From CAYUMU01 sp964445985 (GTDB taxonomy: Bacteria; Planctomycetota; Planctomycetia; Pirellulales; S012-138): a stretch of DNA of 64,000 bases. Within the stretch, counting starts at the first letter, position 1. The number at the start of each line of letters is the position of its first letter. This document shows positions 1-8,156 of this stretch, piece by piece. Position numbers and translations under genes: made by a program. Location of the stretch: assembly GCA_964445985.1 (NCBI GenBank), contig CAYUMU010000026.1:6099-70098 (forward strand), given 5' to 3'. Under the pieces are notes generated by a model. The model was not told the origin of the DNA. It ran no database searches and was given only the letters and a program-made list of their open reading frames with translations.

Positions 1-88
1 GCGATTGCCAGGTTTAGCAATCTCGTTGGATTGTCCACAACACGCGAGCATGACGACTGGCGGCAGTGGCTTCTAACGGGGCGGGGCA

Positions 89-220
89 GAAGCACGTGTG
101 GCACTGTTTGCGGTCGAATGGGCTTTGCCTTGCGGAGCACGCCTGCCACGACCGCAAGCAGTGTGCGGCGGAGTCGGGCGTTCTACTTCGTTGGCCAAGT
201 CGAGGGCGGTTCGGCACTGC
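89..220. repeat. Direct repeat copy A flanking a toxin-antitoxin pair
   Basis: About 132 bp here closely matches 1071-1201 in the same orientation, with scattered substitutions. A further shared piece (GTTGCATTTG..TATGGCC) follows at about 222-240 and again at 1322-1341. The two copies bracket the small two-gene module at 338-1031. No coding potential is evident; bases 1-337 hold nothing else that I can support. Confidence 0.8.
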
Positions 221-337
221 CGTTGCATTTGAATATGGCCCATCCGCCCCGGGGGTAAAGCAACCCATTATCTGCAACCGCCTGCACAAACGCCAACATT
301 GTTGCCGCAAGTGTTCCAAGTGCGGTAAAATGCCCGC

Positions 338-616
338 ATGGAAACGATTATTCGAAATGTCGGCGACATCGACGCCCGTGACCGGGAAGCTTTGGAGCAC
401 GTGCTTGGCCAGCAACTGCGTGAGAACCAGCAGTTGGTGATCGGCATCGTCAACCTTCCGCTGAATCCAGACGCTTCCGCCGGCTTGTCCTCCGGCGCGG
501 CGACGGCCAGCGGGCTGCCAGAGTGGTGCAACGTGTTTGAAGGGCTGAGCGACCAGCAGTTGGACGAGATCGACAATTCCATCCTTCGCTCGCCCGGCGG
601 CCGCTCCTTTGAATAA
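338..616 (+). CDS. Probable antitoxin partner of a PIN-domain toxin
   Basis: A 92-residue protein starting METIIRNVGDID. It begins with a short amphipathic stretch and ends in an acidic region with DQQLDEIDNSI. I do not recognise a named DNA-binding fold. Its stop lies one base before the ATG of the PIN-domain gene at 618, which is the usual layout of a type II antitoxin-toxin operon. The antitoxin role is inferred from position, size and partner; the protein would neutralise the toxin by direct binding. Confidence 0.6.
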   Translation: METIIRNVGDIDARDREALEHVLGQQLRENQQLVIGIVNLPLNPDASAGLSSGAATASGLPEWCNVFEGLSDQQLDEIDNSILRSPGGRSFE

Positions 617-617
617 C

Positions 618-1031
618 ATGCTTCCGGCCGCGCTCCTCGACACCGATATCCTTTCGGAATTGCTCAAGAAACGGAACGCGGCGGTCCTGACGAAGTGCTC
701 CGCATATCTTGCGGCCCACGGGGCGTTTTCCTTCTCCCTGTTCACGCTGTTTGAGATCGAGCGGGGCTTGAAGGAAAAAGCGGCCACCCAACAGTTGGCG
801 AAGTTCGCCACGTTCTGCCAGCACTCCCGCGTGCTCCCCCTCAGCGAGCCGGTCCTGCATCGTGCCGGCGACCTATGGGCGCATGCCCGACAAGGTGGCC
901 ACCCGCACGGGGACGCCGACCTCATTATAGCTGCCACGGCGGTTGAGCACGGCCTCGTGCTCATCACGGGCAACACATCACACTTTACGTGGGTTCCCGG
1001 ACTGACGCTCGATAATTGGCGGACACCATAA
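618..1031 (+). CDS. PIN-domain ribonuclease toxin (VapC-like)
   Basis: A 137-residue PIN-domain protein. The N-terminal LLDTDILSELL supplies the first acidic residue, an FEIERGL segment follows, and the C-terminal GDADLIIAATA plus LITGNTSHF matches the acidic metal-binding end of VapC-type nucleases. Family members cleave RNA (tRNA or rRNA) in a metal-dependent way. ATG at 618 is chosen over TTG at 609 because the TTG would overlap the upstream stop. It is paired with the small gene at 338-616, and the pair lies between 130-bp direct repeats, which suggests a mobile or recently inserted module. Confidence 0.85.
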   Translation: MLPAALLDTDILSELLKKRNAAVLTKCSAYLAAHGAFSFSLFTLFEIERGLKEKAATQQLAKFATFCQHSRVLPLSEPVLHRAGDLWAHARQGGHPHGDADLIIAATAVEHGLVLITGNTSHFTWVPGLTLDNWRTP

Positions 1032-1070
1032 ACCGCGGCATGCAGTATCCCTCGGGCAGGCTGGCCCACG

Positions 1071-1201
1071 GAAGCAGGTGTGCCACTGGTTGCGGTCGAA
1101 TGGGTATTGCCTTGCAGAGCACGCCTGCCACGACCGCAAGCAGTGCGCGGCGGAGTCGGCGTTCTACTTCGTTGGCCAAGTCGAGGGCGGTTCGGCACTG
1201 C
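1071..1201. repeat. Direct repeat copy B flanking a toxin-antitoxin pair
   Basis: This is the second copy of the repeat at 89-220. It starts 40 bp after the PIN toxin stop. Most of its length is identical to copy A, including the run that ends in GGCGGTTCGGCACTGC. Confidence 0.8.
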
Positions 1202-1271
1202 TTGAGTGCGTGGATAGCGATTTGATAATGGCGGGTCGATTCGCCCTCAAGCCGCCTTTAGCCCATGGCTG

Positions 1272-1362
1272 GGCAGATGGTAGCGAGGAACTGGCAGTTC
1301 CTTGGGAGCAGTGGCACACTTCCGTTGCATTTGCATATGGCCGCACAAACAAGGGCACCCGT
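1272..1362. repeat. Dispersed repeat shared with 62946-63093
   Basis: The pieces GATGGTAGCGAGGAACTGG, CAGTGGCACACTTCC and CAAGGGCACCCGTGCG occur here and again in the same order at 62946-63093, separated by different lengths. It is non-coding intergenic repeat material. Confidence 0.65.
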
Positions 1363-1471
1363 GCGGCCACCCCCGCAAAAAAGTGCGAACCACCCACAAA
1401 ACCGCCAGAAATCCAGCCCGCCAGCCAATCACAACGAGACCTGGCGAAGCGACTTAAAGGGAGGGCAGTCG

Positions 1472-1643
1472 AAAAAGGGTTAACGGCGTAGAGTGCCACC
1501 CTACGCCGTTAACCTTATTGGTTCGGAGATTGCCCAGTTTTCCGAGATTTCTCGGCAGCCAAGCCCCCCCTAAATTACAGGTCGCTGTAAACTATTGCGT
1601 AATTTGTGGTTAGAAAAAGGGTTAACGGCGTAGAGTGCCACCC
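1472..1643. repeat. Perfect 14-bp inverted repeat plus a half copy
   Basis: GGTTAACGGCGTAG at 1478-1491 and its exact complement at 1501-1514 form a hairpin with a 9-nt loop. The left half with its preceding GAAAAAG is repeated at 1613-1643 without the right arm. The stretch 1202-1684 contains no gene that I can support. Confidence 0.7.
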
Positions 1644-1684
1644 AGCCGGGAGGCTCTGCGTCGGTTCACATTTACATGCCTGCA

Positions 1685-2470
1685 TTACTGCTTCTGGTAA
1701 ATCCCCAGAAGGTTGTTTTCTGGATATCTCACTCGCACGAGACGAAATAGTCTCCAGAGGGAAAGTTCAAGGAAACACGTAACCCGAAATCTTTGAAATA
1801 CTACACAGTCATCCACATAGGCGAAGCCCACTTCTCTGAATCCACCTTCTTCAAACAGATTTCTCAATCGTCTCCTCGTGTTCATCCTGTAGAACGTTGG
1901 AAACACGTCTTCATCTTTCCTGCCAGGCGACATAAAGCGTGCGAAAGAAGCATGCAGTTTGTTAGGCATCAACGATGCCATAACGGAAACAAATGCCCAC
2001 CGGTTTGGTGTATAGATTACGACGTATCCCATGGGCTTGATCAGCCGAGAAAATGATTGGACTACCTTCTCTGGCTGTTGTATGTGTTCTGCCACCATGC
2101 GGAGTGTTGCAAGGTCGAAAACTCCTTCATTGTAGTATTCCTCAATCGTGGCTTTGCATCGTTCGTCCACGAGATCATTCTGATCCAGGTTTGTGCTTGG
2201 ATCGACCCCTACTAAATGCTCACACCGTTTCGCTAATTCGCACGAGAGTTTGCGATCGTGAGGAAAAATCGACTTACCGCCTCCTACGTCGATCCACCGA
2301 CATTTGTCAGTCACAAGTTGATCGACCACGGCTTGATACCATGCTTCTGCTGTGAAATAGTGGAATCGGTGCCGCATTCTGACTCGCCAACCGTGTTGAA
2401 GCGGATCGCCTGAGTGCCTGCGAAAAAGCGAATCCAATGCTTTCTCCGTCGGAAATGCAAAAGTCTCCAT
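1685..2470 (-). CDS. Class I SAM-dependent methyltransferase
   Basis: A 261-residue methyltransferase of the Methyltransf_11/23 type. The SAM-binding motif I region is IDVGGGKSIFP, followed by LVGVDPSTN (acidic residue after strand 2). Motif IV lies in FDLATLRMVAEHI, and a long C-terminal lid contains IYTPNRWAFVSVMASLMP. The substrate cannot be read from the sequence; such proteins often act on lipids, sugars or quinones. The ATG at 2470 has a good AGGAG ribosome site about 6 nt upstream. It stands alone on the minus strand. Confidence 0.8.
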   Translation of the reverse strand: METFAFPTEKALDSLFRRHSGDPLQHGWRVRMRHRFHYFTAEAWYQAVVDQLVTDKCRWIDVGGGKSIFPHDRKLSCELAKRCEHLVGVDPSTNLDQNDLVDERCKATIEEYYNEGVFDLATLRMVAEHIQQPEKVVQSFSRLIKPMGYVVIYTPNRWAFVSVMASLMPNKLHASFARFMSPGRKDEDVFPTFYRMNTRRRLRNLFEEGGFREVGFAYVDDCVVFQRFRVTCFLELSLWRLFRLVRVRYPENNLLGIYQKQ

Positions 2471-2823
2471 TAGACACTCCTAAACTATATCTTGTTGAGC
2501 GACGACAGGGCCATTGAAGCCATATCGAAGTTGCCGCAGCCAGAGCCAAAAGGAAATGGGTTGTGGCGGCTCATTACTTTCGGATAGTTGGTCGGGGGCA
2601 CGCCCTTGAACCCTAGCGAAGGGCGTGGCAGCAGCGGGGTTTGGCCAGAACCCATGCAGAATAACGCCCGACCAAGCGTTCGCTCTTTGCCCGACCAGTC
2701 CCACCATTTTCCTACGCTTCAGCCTCGCTGTACATAGCAAAGCTCCCTGGCGTCCGCCCCCCCCGCCCCGCCCTTCGCTTAGGCTCAGAGGCGCCACCCC
2801 GAGCCGACCCTGCCCCCAAACAT
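2471..2823. repeat. Intergenic stretch with dispersed repeat
   Basis: No gene is supported here. Around 2600-2650 the sequence (GGCACGCCCTTGAACC.. AGCGAAGGGCGTGGCAGCAG..) is a close relative of 42719-42780, so this is a dispersed intergenic repeat. Confidence 0.6.
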
Positions 2824-2865
2824 AAAAACCGCCGGGCCGATCTGGGGAGTGATCGACCCGGCGGT
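2824..2865 (-). terminator. Rho-independent terminator of the hexad-repeat protein gene
   Basis: On the minus strand the arms ACCGCCGGG (2865-2857) and CCCGGCGGT (2836-2828) form a 9-bp stem followed directly by TTTTT (2828-2824). It lies about 85 bp beyond the stop of the gene at 2949-5273. Confidence 0.75.
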
Positions 2866-2948
2866 GAGGTTTTTCAGCTTGGCGTCATTCGCGGACTTGC
2901 ACGTGCGATGGATTCATTCATGAGCCCTCTTGTGCGAGCCCAATTGCC

Positions 2949-5273
2949 TTACCAGCCCAGCTCGTGTTCGGCGGGGAACATGAACTCCGGCAGTTGCTTC
3001 GGCATGGGCAGCAGTTGGAACCGCGGGCCGGCTGGTTCGGGGCCGTAGGCGCTTCCCGTCGCCGGGGCAAAGTCGGCCTTCTCTAGCGAGACGGCGCGGC
3101 TGGCGCCTGCCAGGGGCGACTCGGTCGGGGCCATGTCGGTGTCCACCTGCACGAAGATTTCGGCGAAGGTTTGCAGCCGCTGCTGAACCTGCCGCATGGC
3201 CTCGCCCACGCCCCGCACCACACCCATCGTCACATCGAGCACCCGCTGGGCCTGGTCCGCCGGGATCGACGGTTCGCCTTCGGAATGGGCCGGGGCTGGG
3301 CAATGCCGCTGTTCATGGTAGCAGTCGTAATCTTCGGTCGAATCGTAGACCGGCACCTTGTACGATTGGCCATACAGGTCGCCGTCGTAGCCGTATTCAT
3401 AATCGTATTCGTAACCATAGTCGTAAGGGTCCACGCCGGTGCTGGAGGCGGCATCGGCTTCGCCCGGGGCACGATCCGTGGCTTCGGCATTTTTCTTGAC
3501 CGGCGGCGAGTATTCGTAGGCGTCGAAATCGTCCCAGTAGCCGCAACCGTATCCCTGCTGCTGGCAGGGGGGAGCGTCCACCGGCGCTTCGGCGGCCGCC
3601 TCGGCATGGGTCAGGCCATTACCGCATTGGCTGCCGTAATCTTCGCAGGCGTCTTCACCCAGGTAGGGGTTGCACTCGCTGTCGTACACCCCATACGTGT
3701 CGTCGTAGTCGTACTCGGCAGCATCGGCCGATTCGACACGCACCGGATCCGCATCCACGGCGAACGGGTCGGCGCACTCCTCGCCCAAAGGGCATCGATA
3801 CTCGTTGGCAACGCCGAAAACCTGCCGGGCGGGGCAGGTGTGATCGACATCGGCCTGGGTATCCACGGCTTGAGACGAACACGCATCGCTTTCCCGCGAA
3901 ATACTCTCCGCGGTGGTCGGCAACGTGCCGGCGAGATCGATCAAGGCACATCGGCCTTTGGCGTGCAAACCGTCGTTGGCATCGTTGATGCGAATGGCCT
4001 CCAACTCGCCCGCCGAGAGGGCCGGGTCTTGCAGCGTGGCGGCCAGGCTCATATCTGCCCGATTGCCAGGCAGCCGCGGATCGTGACTGGGCGCGACCTC
4101 GCCTTGGGGCTGCACGGGGCCGGTTCCGCGGAACAGCCACGAACCGTTGTTCAGCGGCCCGTTGCCATCGAACTGACCCTGGCCTTGCAGCGGCCCTCGG
4201 CTATTCAAGCTGCCGCGGCCTTGCATCGGCCCGGCCCCTGGCAAGTTGCCGGCGCCGTTGTACGGGCCGCGCTCGTTGAGGGTATTGTCACCGCCCAGGT
4301 GACCCATGCCGCCCAGCGGCCCGGTGCCCGATAACGTGCCCGAGTTGAGCTGCCGCATGCCACCCAGCGGGCCATTGCCCGTGATCAGGCCACCTCCGCC
4401 GAGCCGTCCGTCCACACTCAGCGGGCCGGCGCCATCCAGCGGGCCCGACTCCGTCAAACGCGAGTGGCCGGTGAAGGCCCCCACGCCAATCATCGGGCCG
4501 ATGGCGCTCAGCGGGCCACCGCCGCCCAGGTTTCCGGTGCCGCCCAGGTTGCCCTGGCCGTGGAGGTTTCCCACCTGGTTGAGGCCGCCCTGGCCGCTGA
4601 GGCTGCCATACGATTGGATGGGCTGGGCCGGAGCCGCACTGCGACGGGTTTGGGCATAGTGCACCTCTTCATGGAAGGGATAGCCCGCCCCATCAAACCC
4701 ACCGGCGCCAAACTCGTCGTACAAGGCGGCTTCGTAAGTGGCGCCTTCATCTTCCACCGAGCTTTGGCTGACTTCCACGGGCGGGGCTTCCACCGGACGG
4801 CCGTCTCGGGCGATCTTCAAGCTCGACTTGGCATTCAACTGGGCAGCGGCCTGCTTGCTGGCGCGATTCTTCTTGGCGAGCACCGGCGGTTGATCTGCTA
4901 GCGGAGACCAGTTGGGGGCCACGCCGTCGTTGTGGCCTGCTTCGGCACGATCGGCACACACGTTAAAACCGTACCAGGCGCCCGGTTCTTGATAACCGAA
5001 GTGATCGAGCATTTCACGTTCGGGTTGAGCCCGCGGAATCGGCGATGTTGCCAGGCCCTCCATAATGCCGCGGGCGGCGGGCAGCATCAGGCCGGCGGAC
5101 ATTTTGAAGCCCTGTGACCGGAGTTCGGCCAGTTCTTCGGCACATGTGCAACGAACCGAAATCGGTTCGAAATGTTTGACAGGCGGACGCTGACCATAAC
5201 TAAAGCCAACGACTTGCGCGGCTGCGGTGAACGTACCGAAAAACGCGGCAAGCGCAAAGCGAGTGCGTTTCAT
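2949..5273 (-). CDS. Large secreted protein with ~27 hexad repeats and acidic Tyr-rich region
   Basis: A 774-residue protein. ATG at 5273 (MKRTRFALAAFFG) is chosen because a TAGGAG ribosome site precedes it and the first ~23 residues form a signal peptide. After a Cys-containing N-terminal part (~residues 24-200) comes a block at residues ~222-383 of about 27 six-residue repeats of the type x-G-x-L-x-G. The next part is strongly acidic and tyrosine-rich with paired cysteines (YDYDDTYGVYDSEC, DYGYEYDYEYGYDG). The C-terminus has a helical stretch with QAQRVLDVTMGVVRGVGEAM. I do not recognise the family. A cell-surface or envelope structural role is plausible in a planctomycete but is inference. 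Confidence 0.75.
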   Translation of the reverse strand: MKRTRFALAAFFGTFTAAAQVVGFSYGQRPPVKHFEPISVRCTCAEELAELRSQGFKMSAGLMLPAARGIMEGLATSPIPRAQPEREMLDHFGYQEPGAWYGFNVCADRAEAGHNDGVAPNWSPLADQPPVLAKKNRASKQAAAQLNAKSSLKIARDGRPVEAPPVEVSQSSVEDEGATYEAALYDEFGAGGFDGAGYPFHEEVHYAQTRRSAAPAQPIQSYGSLSGQGGLNQVGNLHGQGNLGGTGNLGGGGPLSAIGPMIGVGAFTGHSRLTESGPLDGAGPLSVDGRLGGGGLITGNGPLGGMRQLNSGTLSGTGPLGGMGHLGGDNTLNERGPYNGAGNLPGAGPMQGRGSLNSRGPLQGQGQFDGNGPLNNGSWLFRGTGPVQPQGEVAPSHDPRLPGNRADMSLAATLQDPALSAGELEAIRINDANDGLHAKGRCALIDLAGTLPTTAESISRESDACSSQAVDTQADVDHTCPARQVFGVANEYRCPLGEECADPFAVDADPVRVESADAAEYDYDDTYGVYDSECNPYLGEDACEDYGSQCGNGLTHAEAAAEAPVDAPPCQQQGYGCGYWDDFDAYEYSPPVKKNAEATDRAPGEADAASSTGVDPYDYGYEYDYEYGYDGDLYGQSYKVPVYDSTEDYDCYHEQRHCPAPAHSEGEPSIPADQAQRVLDVTMGVVRGVGEAMRQVQQRLQTFAEIFVQVDTDMAPTESPLAGASRAVSLEKADFAPATGSAYGPEPAGPRFQLLPMPKQLPEFMFPAEHELGW
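4125..4610 (-). repeat. Hexapeptide-repeat coding block
   Basis: This encodes roughly 27 in-frame 18-bp units whose translation follows x-G-x-[LMFY]-x-[GNS], for example NGPLGG, AGPLSV, QGNLGG and RGPLQG. Only one unit (GTLSG) is five residues long. The hydrophobic residue recurs every sixth position, the spacing expected for a left-handed beta-helix or a similar coil. Confidence 0.85.
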
Positions 5274-5584
5274 AACCAAACTCCTACGGCTAAAACGCGA
5301 TAAATCGTGGTATGTATTCAGGTGGCAGCAGCACCGGGAGGGAAGGCTCGCCATCCTTGGAGCCTCGTAAAATTTGCTGCTCGATGGGTAGTAAAAGGTA
5401 TCGGAACCCGGCGACTGGGGTCATTAGGTAAATGACGTTGACAAACGGCCATTCTGGCGTATGGGCAGCTTTTGCAGGCCCGATAGAAACGGATGATATG
5501 AGTGTTTGGGTGGTGAGGGCGGCTGGCGGCGAGAATGCCGGGCAAATGATCCGGGAATCCGTCGCTCCAGCAGGCCCGGAAAAA

Positions 5585-5701
5585 TCAGAATATCCAGCCC
5601 TGCACGAACGCATAGGCCAATAACGCGCAGACCGGAAAGCCGATAAAGATGATCAGGTACGTGATCAGCGTGCTGCGCGTTTGTCGGGGCCAACGAGCCA
5701 T
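5585..5701 (-). CDS. 38-residue single-span membrane microprotein
   Basis: The frame reads MARWPRQTRSTLITYLIIFI then GFPVCALLAYAFVQGWIF and stops at TGA. A basic N-terminus precedes one hydrophobic helix, so it should insert N-in. It lies 84 bp downstream of nrdR on the same strand. There is no strong ribosome site. The composition argues for a real small protein, but homology is unknown. Confidence 0.5.
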   Translation of the reverse strand: MARWPRQTRSTLITYLIIFIGFPVCALLAYAFVQGWIF

Positions 5702-5785
5702 GAGATTGCGTGCGAAGAATAGGTGGGTGGGAAGAATTCCATGTGAGCCGTGGCGGCGCCCGGGGGGGCGTGCTGTCGCTGCCAG

Positions 5786-6256
5786 CTAACCTCGCGTGGC
5801 CCCTTGGTTTTCGAGCATGGGCCGCAGTTCGTTCACAAAGTCGTTCAAGTCGGCAAAGTCGCGATACACGCTGGCAAACCGCACGTAAGCCACCTGGTCC
5901 AACTGCCGCAACTCTCGCATTACCAGTTCACCCAACTCCCGGCTGAACACTTCGGACTCAAAATTCGAATGCACCTCGCGCTCAACCCGACTCACCACCG
6001 CATCGATCTGCTCATTGGTCACCGGCCGCTTCCAGCAGGCTTTTTCCAGGCCGGCCTTGATGCGATCCCGTTCAAACGGCACCCGCGCGCCGTCTTTCTT
6101 TACCACCTTAATGGTCGGTTCTTCCATCCGTTCGTAGGTGGTGTACCGGCGGTGACACGCCAGGCATTCCCGCCGGCGGCGAATCATGCAGCCATCTTGA
6201 CTGGCGCGCGAATCGACAACCCGATCGTTATCGACAGAGCAAAATGGGCATTTCAT
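5786..6256 (-). CDS. nrdR: Transcriptional repressor NrdR
   Basis: A 156-residue NrdR, the usual length. It starts MKCPFCSVDNDRVVDSR with the zinc-ribbon pairs CPFC and CLAC, followed by RRYTTYER and an ATP-cone domain (IKVVKKDGARVPFERDRIKAGLEKAC). NrdR binds NrdR boxes upstream of ribonucleotide reductase genes and represses them when its ATP-cone senses dATP/ATP. ATG at 6256 is set by the family start; upstream in-frame sequence is unrelated. No nrd genes are nearby. Bases 6257-6642 upstream hold nothing that I can assign. Confidence 0.95.
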   Translation of the reverse strand: MKCPFCSVDNDRVVDSRASQDGCMIRRRRECLACHRRYTTYERMEEPTIKVVKKDGARVPFERDRIKAGLEKACWKRPVTNEQIDAVVSRVEREVHSNFESEVFSRELGELVMRELRQLDQVAYVRFASVYRDFADLNDFVNELRPMLENQGATRG

Positions 6257-6642
6257 GGCAGTATCAAGGCCGCTTGGGGCTTCCGTCGCAAACGGTACGG
6301 CGGGGAATGGGTGGCTCACGCGCGGGAAGGACAGGTGCGCGGCGGATGGCAAACGACATTCGACAGAACAAAATCGACAAAACCAGCAATATTCTAGCGG
6401 TGGCGATAGCAACTGGGGATAGTAAAAAACCGGCGTTTGTGCCATAACTAACATCGCTTGCGCTGCTGAACCTCCCAATCAACGCTCAAGCACGCCGCCC
6501 ACAGCCGGGCAGCTTGTAGAAATCGCCTGACAAGGAAAGCGGGCAGAAACGCGCCGCCAGCTCTGTTGCCAAAGAGCCGCGCCAACCCTGGCAGCCCTGC
6601 GATCGGCTGCCAGGGGTAGGTTTACCAAGGAGGGGAATTTCG

Positions 6643-7779
6643 ATGTCGATCCGCTCAATCATGCCTGCCGTTTTCCGGTCTGCCGGTTCGGCGTTGCTCT
6701 GCCTGCTGGCCGTAACCCCACTGGCGGCCCAAACCCTGGCGCCTCGCGCCACCACGCCCGGCGCCACCAATCCCGGCTCAACTACCACCGGCGGCATGGG
6801 CACCCCACAAAACCTGGGAACCAGCCCCGCCGGCACTTCCGGCAGCTCGTCCTCACCCAACCTGGGCGCGCCGCCGCTCGTGCCGGCCACGGGCAGTCGC
6901 TCCGGTTTGGGCTCCAGCACCCCGGCCCGCGCGAATAGCTTCGCCAACGATCCCGAAATGCTCGACTCGCCGCTCCGCTACCTGGTGCGGCTCAAAGGGC
7001 GACCGCAAATCGTGTCGGCCAACGGCACCCGCTGGCTCGATATCCAGTTCCATGGCGAAGGCCCCCGGCTGGCGCAGCAACGCGACCAGCTCAAAGTCAC
7101 CATCCAAATGGCCTACGCCGACGGTTCGCCGCTCAAAGACCGCAACCAGGTGGCCATGGTGGGCGACTCCATCGTGGGCACCGAGGTTTCGCTGGCCGAA
7201 GCCGATGTCGAAGTTCGCGGCGATACCTTCCAGGCCGCCATGTTCTTTCCCCTCAACGATCTCGACCTGATCGGCGACAGCGAAACCCCCTTGCAGGTCG
7301 AGCTGATTCTCAAACGCGGCAACCTCGCGCTGGGCCGCAACCCCTTCACGCCTGAGAAACACGAGTTCGTCACCATCCCCGCCGCCGACATGCCGCGGAT
7401 GTGGGTGCAATCGCTCAAGGTGGAAGTCGCCAAGAATGCCGACGGAGCCAGCGGCGTATCGGCCACCGGCATGATCTACCTGGCCGGGCAAGAAAACACC
7501 GAAACCGTGGTCGAAATGGCCGTCGCCAATGCCCAGCTCGCGGGCGTGCAAGCCCGCGACCCCCGCTTCCGCGTGACCGACAATTGGGCCGGCCAAGGCC
7601 AAAAGGTCAAGCCGACCAAGAACGTGCAAAGCTTCCGGCTCTCGCTGTTCGTGCCGTTTGAAGCCTGCCAACTCAGCCCCGGCAAACAAGAGCTCGGCAT
7701 CTACGTGCGGGCCTTCAACACGGCCGGCAACTACATCGGCGGCACCCCGCCCGAACCGCTGATGGTCACGGTTCCTTAA
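6643..7779 (+). CDS. Secreted hypothetical protein with Thr/Gly/Pro-rich linker
   Basis: A 378-residue protein with an AAGGAGG ribosome site 9-10 nt upstream. A signal peptide (MSIRSIMPAVFRS..LLCLLAVTPLAAQ) is followed by a low-complexity Thr/Gly/Ser/Pro linker to about residue 105. The rest is a globular beta-rich region with motifs such as RYLVRLKGRPQIV, WLDIQFHGEGPRL and FVPFEACQLSPGKQELGIYV. I do not recognise the family. It is probably exported to the periplasm or surface and stands alone between nrdR and the FIST gene. Confidence 0.75.
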   Translation: MSIRSIMPAVFRSAGSALLCLLAVTPLAAQTLAPRATTPGATNPGSTTTGGMGTPQNLGTSPAGTSGSSSSPNLGAPPLVPATGSRSGLGSSTPARANSFANDPEMLDSPLRYLVRLKGRPQIVSANGTRWLDIQFHGEGPRLAQQRDQLKVTIQMAYADGSPLKDRNQVAMVGDSIVGTEVSLAEADVEVRGDTFQAAMFFPLNDLDLIGDSETPLQVELILKRGNLALGRNPFTPEKHEFVTIPAADMPRMWVQSLKVEVAKNADGASGVSATGMIYLAGQENTETVVEMAVANAQLAGVQARDPRFRVTDNWAGQGQKVKPTKNVQSFRLSLFVPFEACQLSPGKQELGIYVRAFNTAGNYIGGTPPEPLMVTVP

Positions 7780-8156
7780 GCGTAACCGTTCACGGCTAAT
7801 GGGACTGAGATTGCATCAAAACCGTGAAGTTCCGTATGTTTTCGATCCATTAGTCAATGTCGTTAATCGAAAGGCTGCCACGGCAATTGGCTGGGCCGGG
7901 AAGGTGCGACGTTGTCACCCTGACTTCCGTGAGCGGAAGGCCACAAGACCAGTCGCCTTGCCGGGCGCTAACTTTGTGACGATTCGCAGCGGGAAACCAG
8001 TTGTTTTTGGATAAAATGCATCTGGATCATCGCGCTGCGCACCTTGAAACGGCGCACGAGTACTGCCGGAAATAAAGAGACTCATCTGTTTTGGCTTCGC
8101 TAAGCGTGAACGGTTACCAAAATAGAAGGCTGCTCGCTTGGAGGGGAAGCCGTTCC
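7780..8156. other. Intergenic stretch bounded by a 13-bp inverted repeat
   Basis: GTAACCGTTCACG at 7782-7794 has its exact complement at 8105-8117, each preceded by TAAGC-type sequence. The ~310 bp between the arms carries no convincing gene. It could be the remnant of a small non-autonomous element or part of the convergent 3' regions. Confidence 0.5.

Noticed and set aside
3171..4334. Long plus-strand open frame opposite the hexad-repeat gene
   Set aside because: It is the shadow of a high-GC repetitive gene on the other strand; the minus frame has a signal peptide, ribosome site and terminator.
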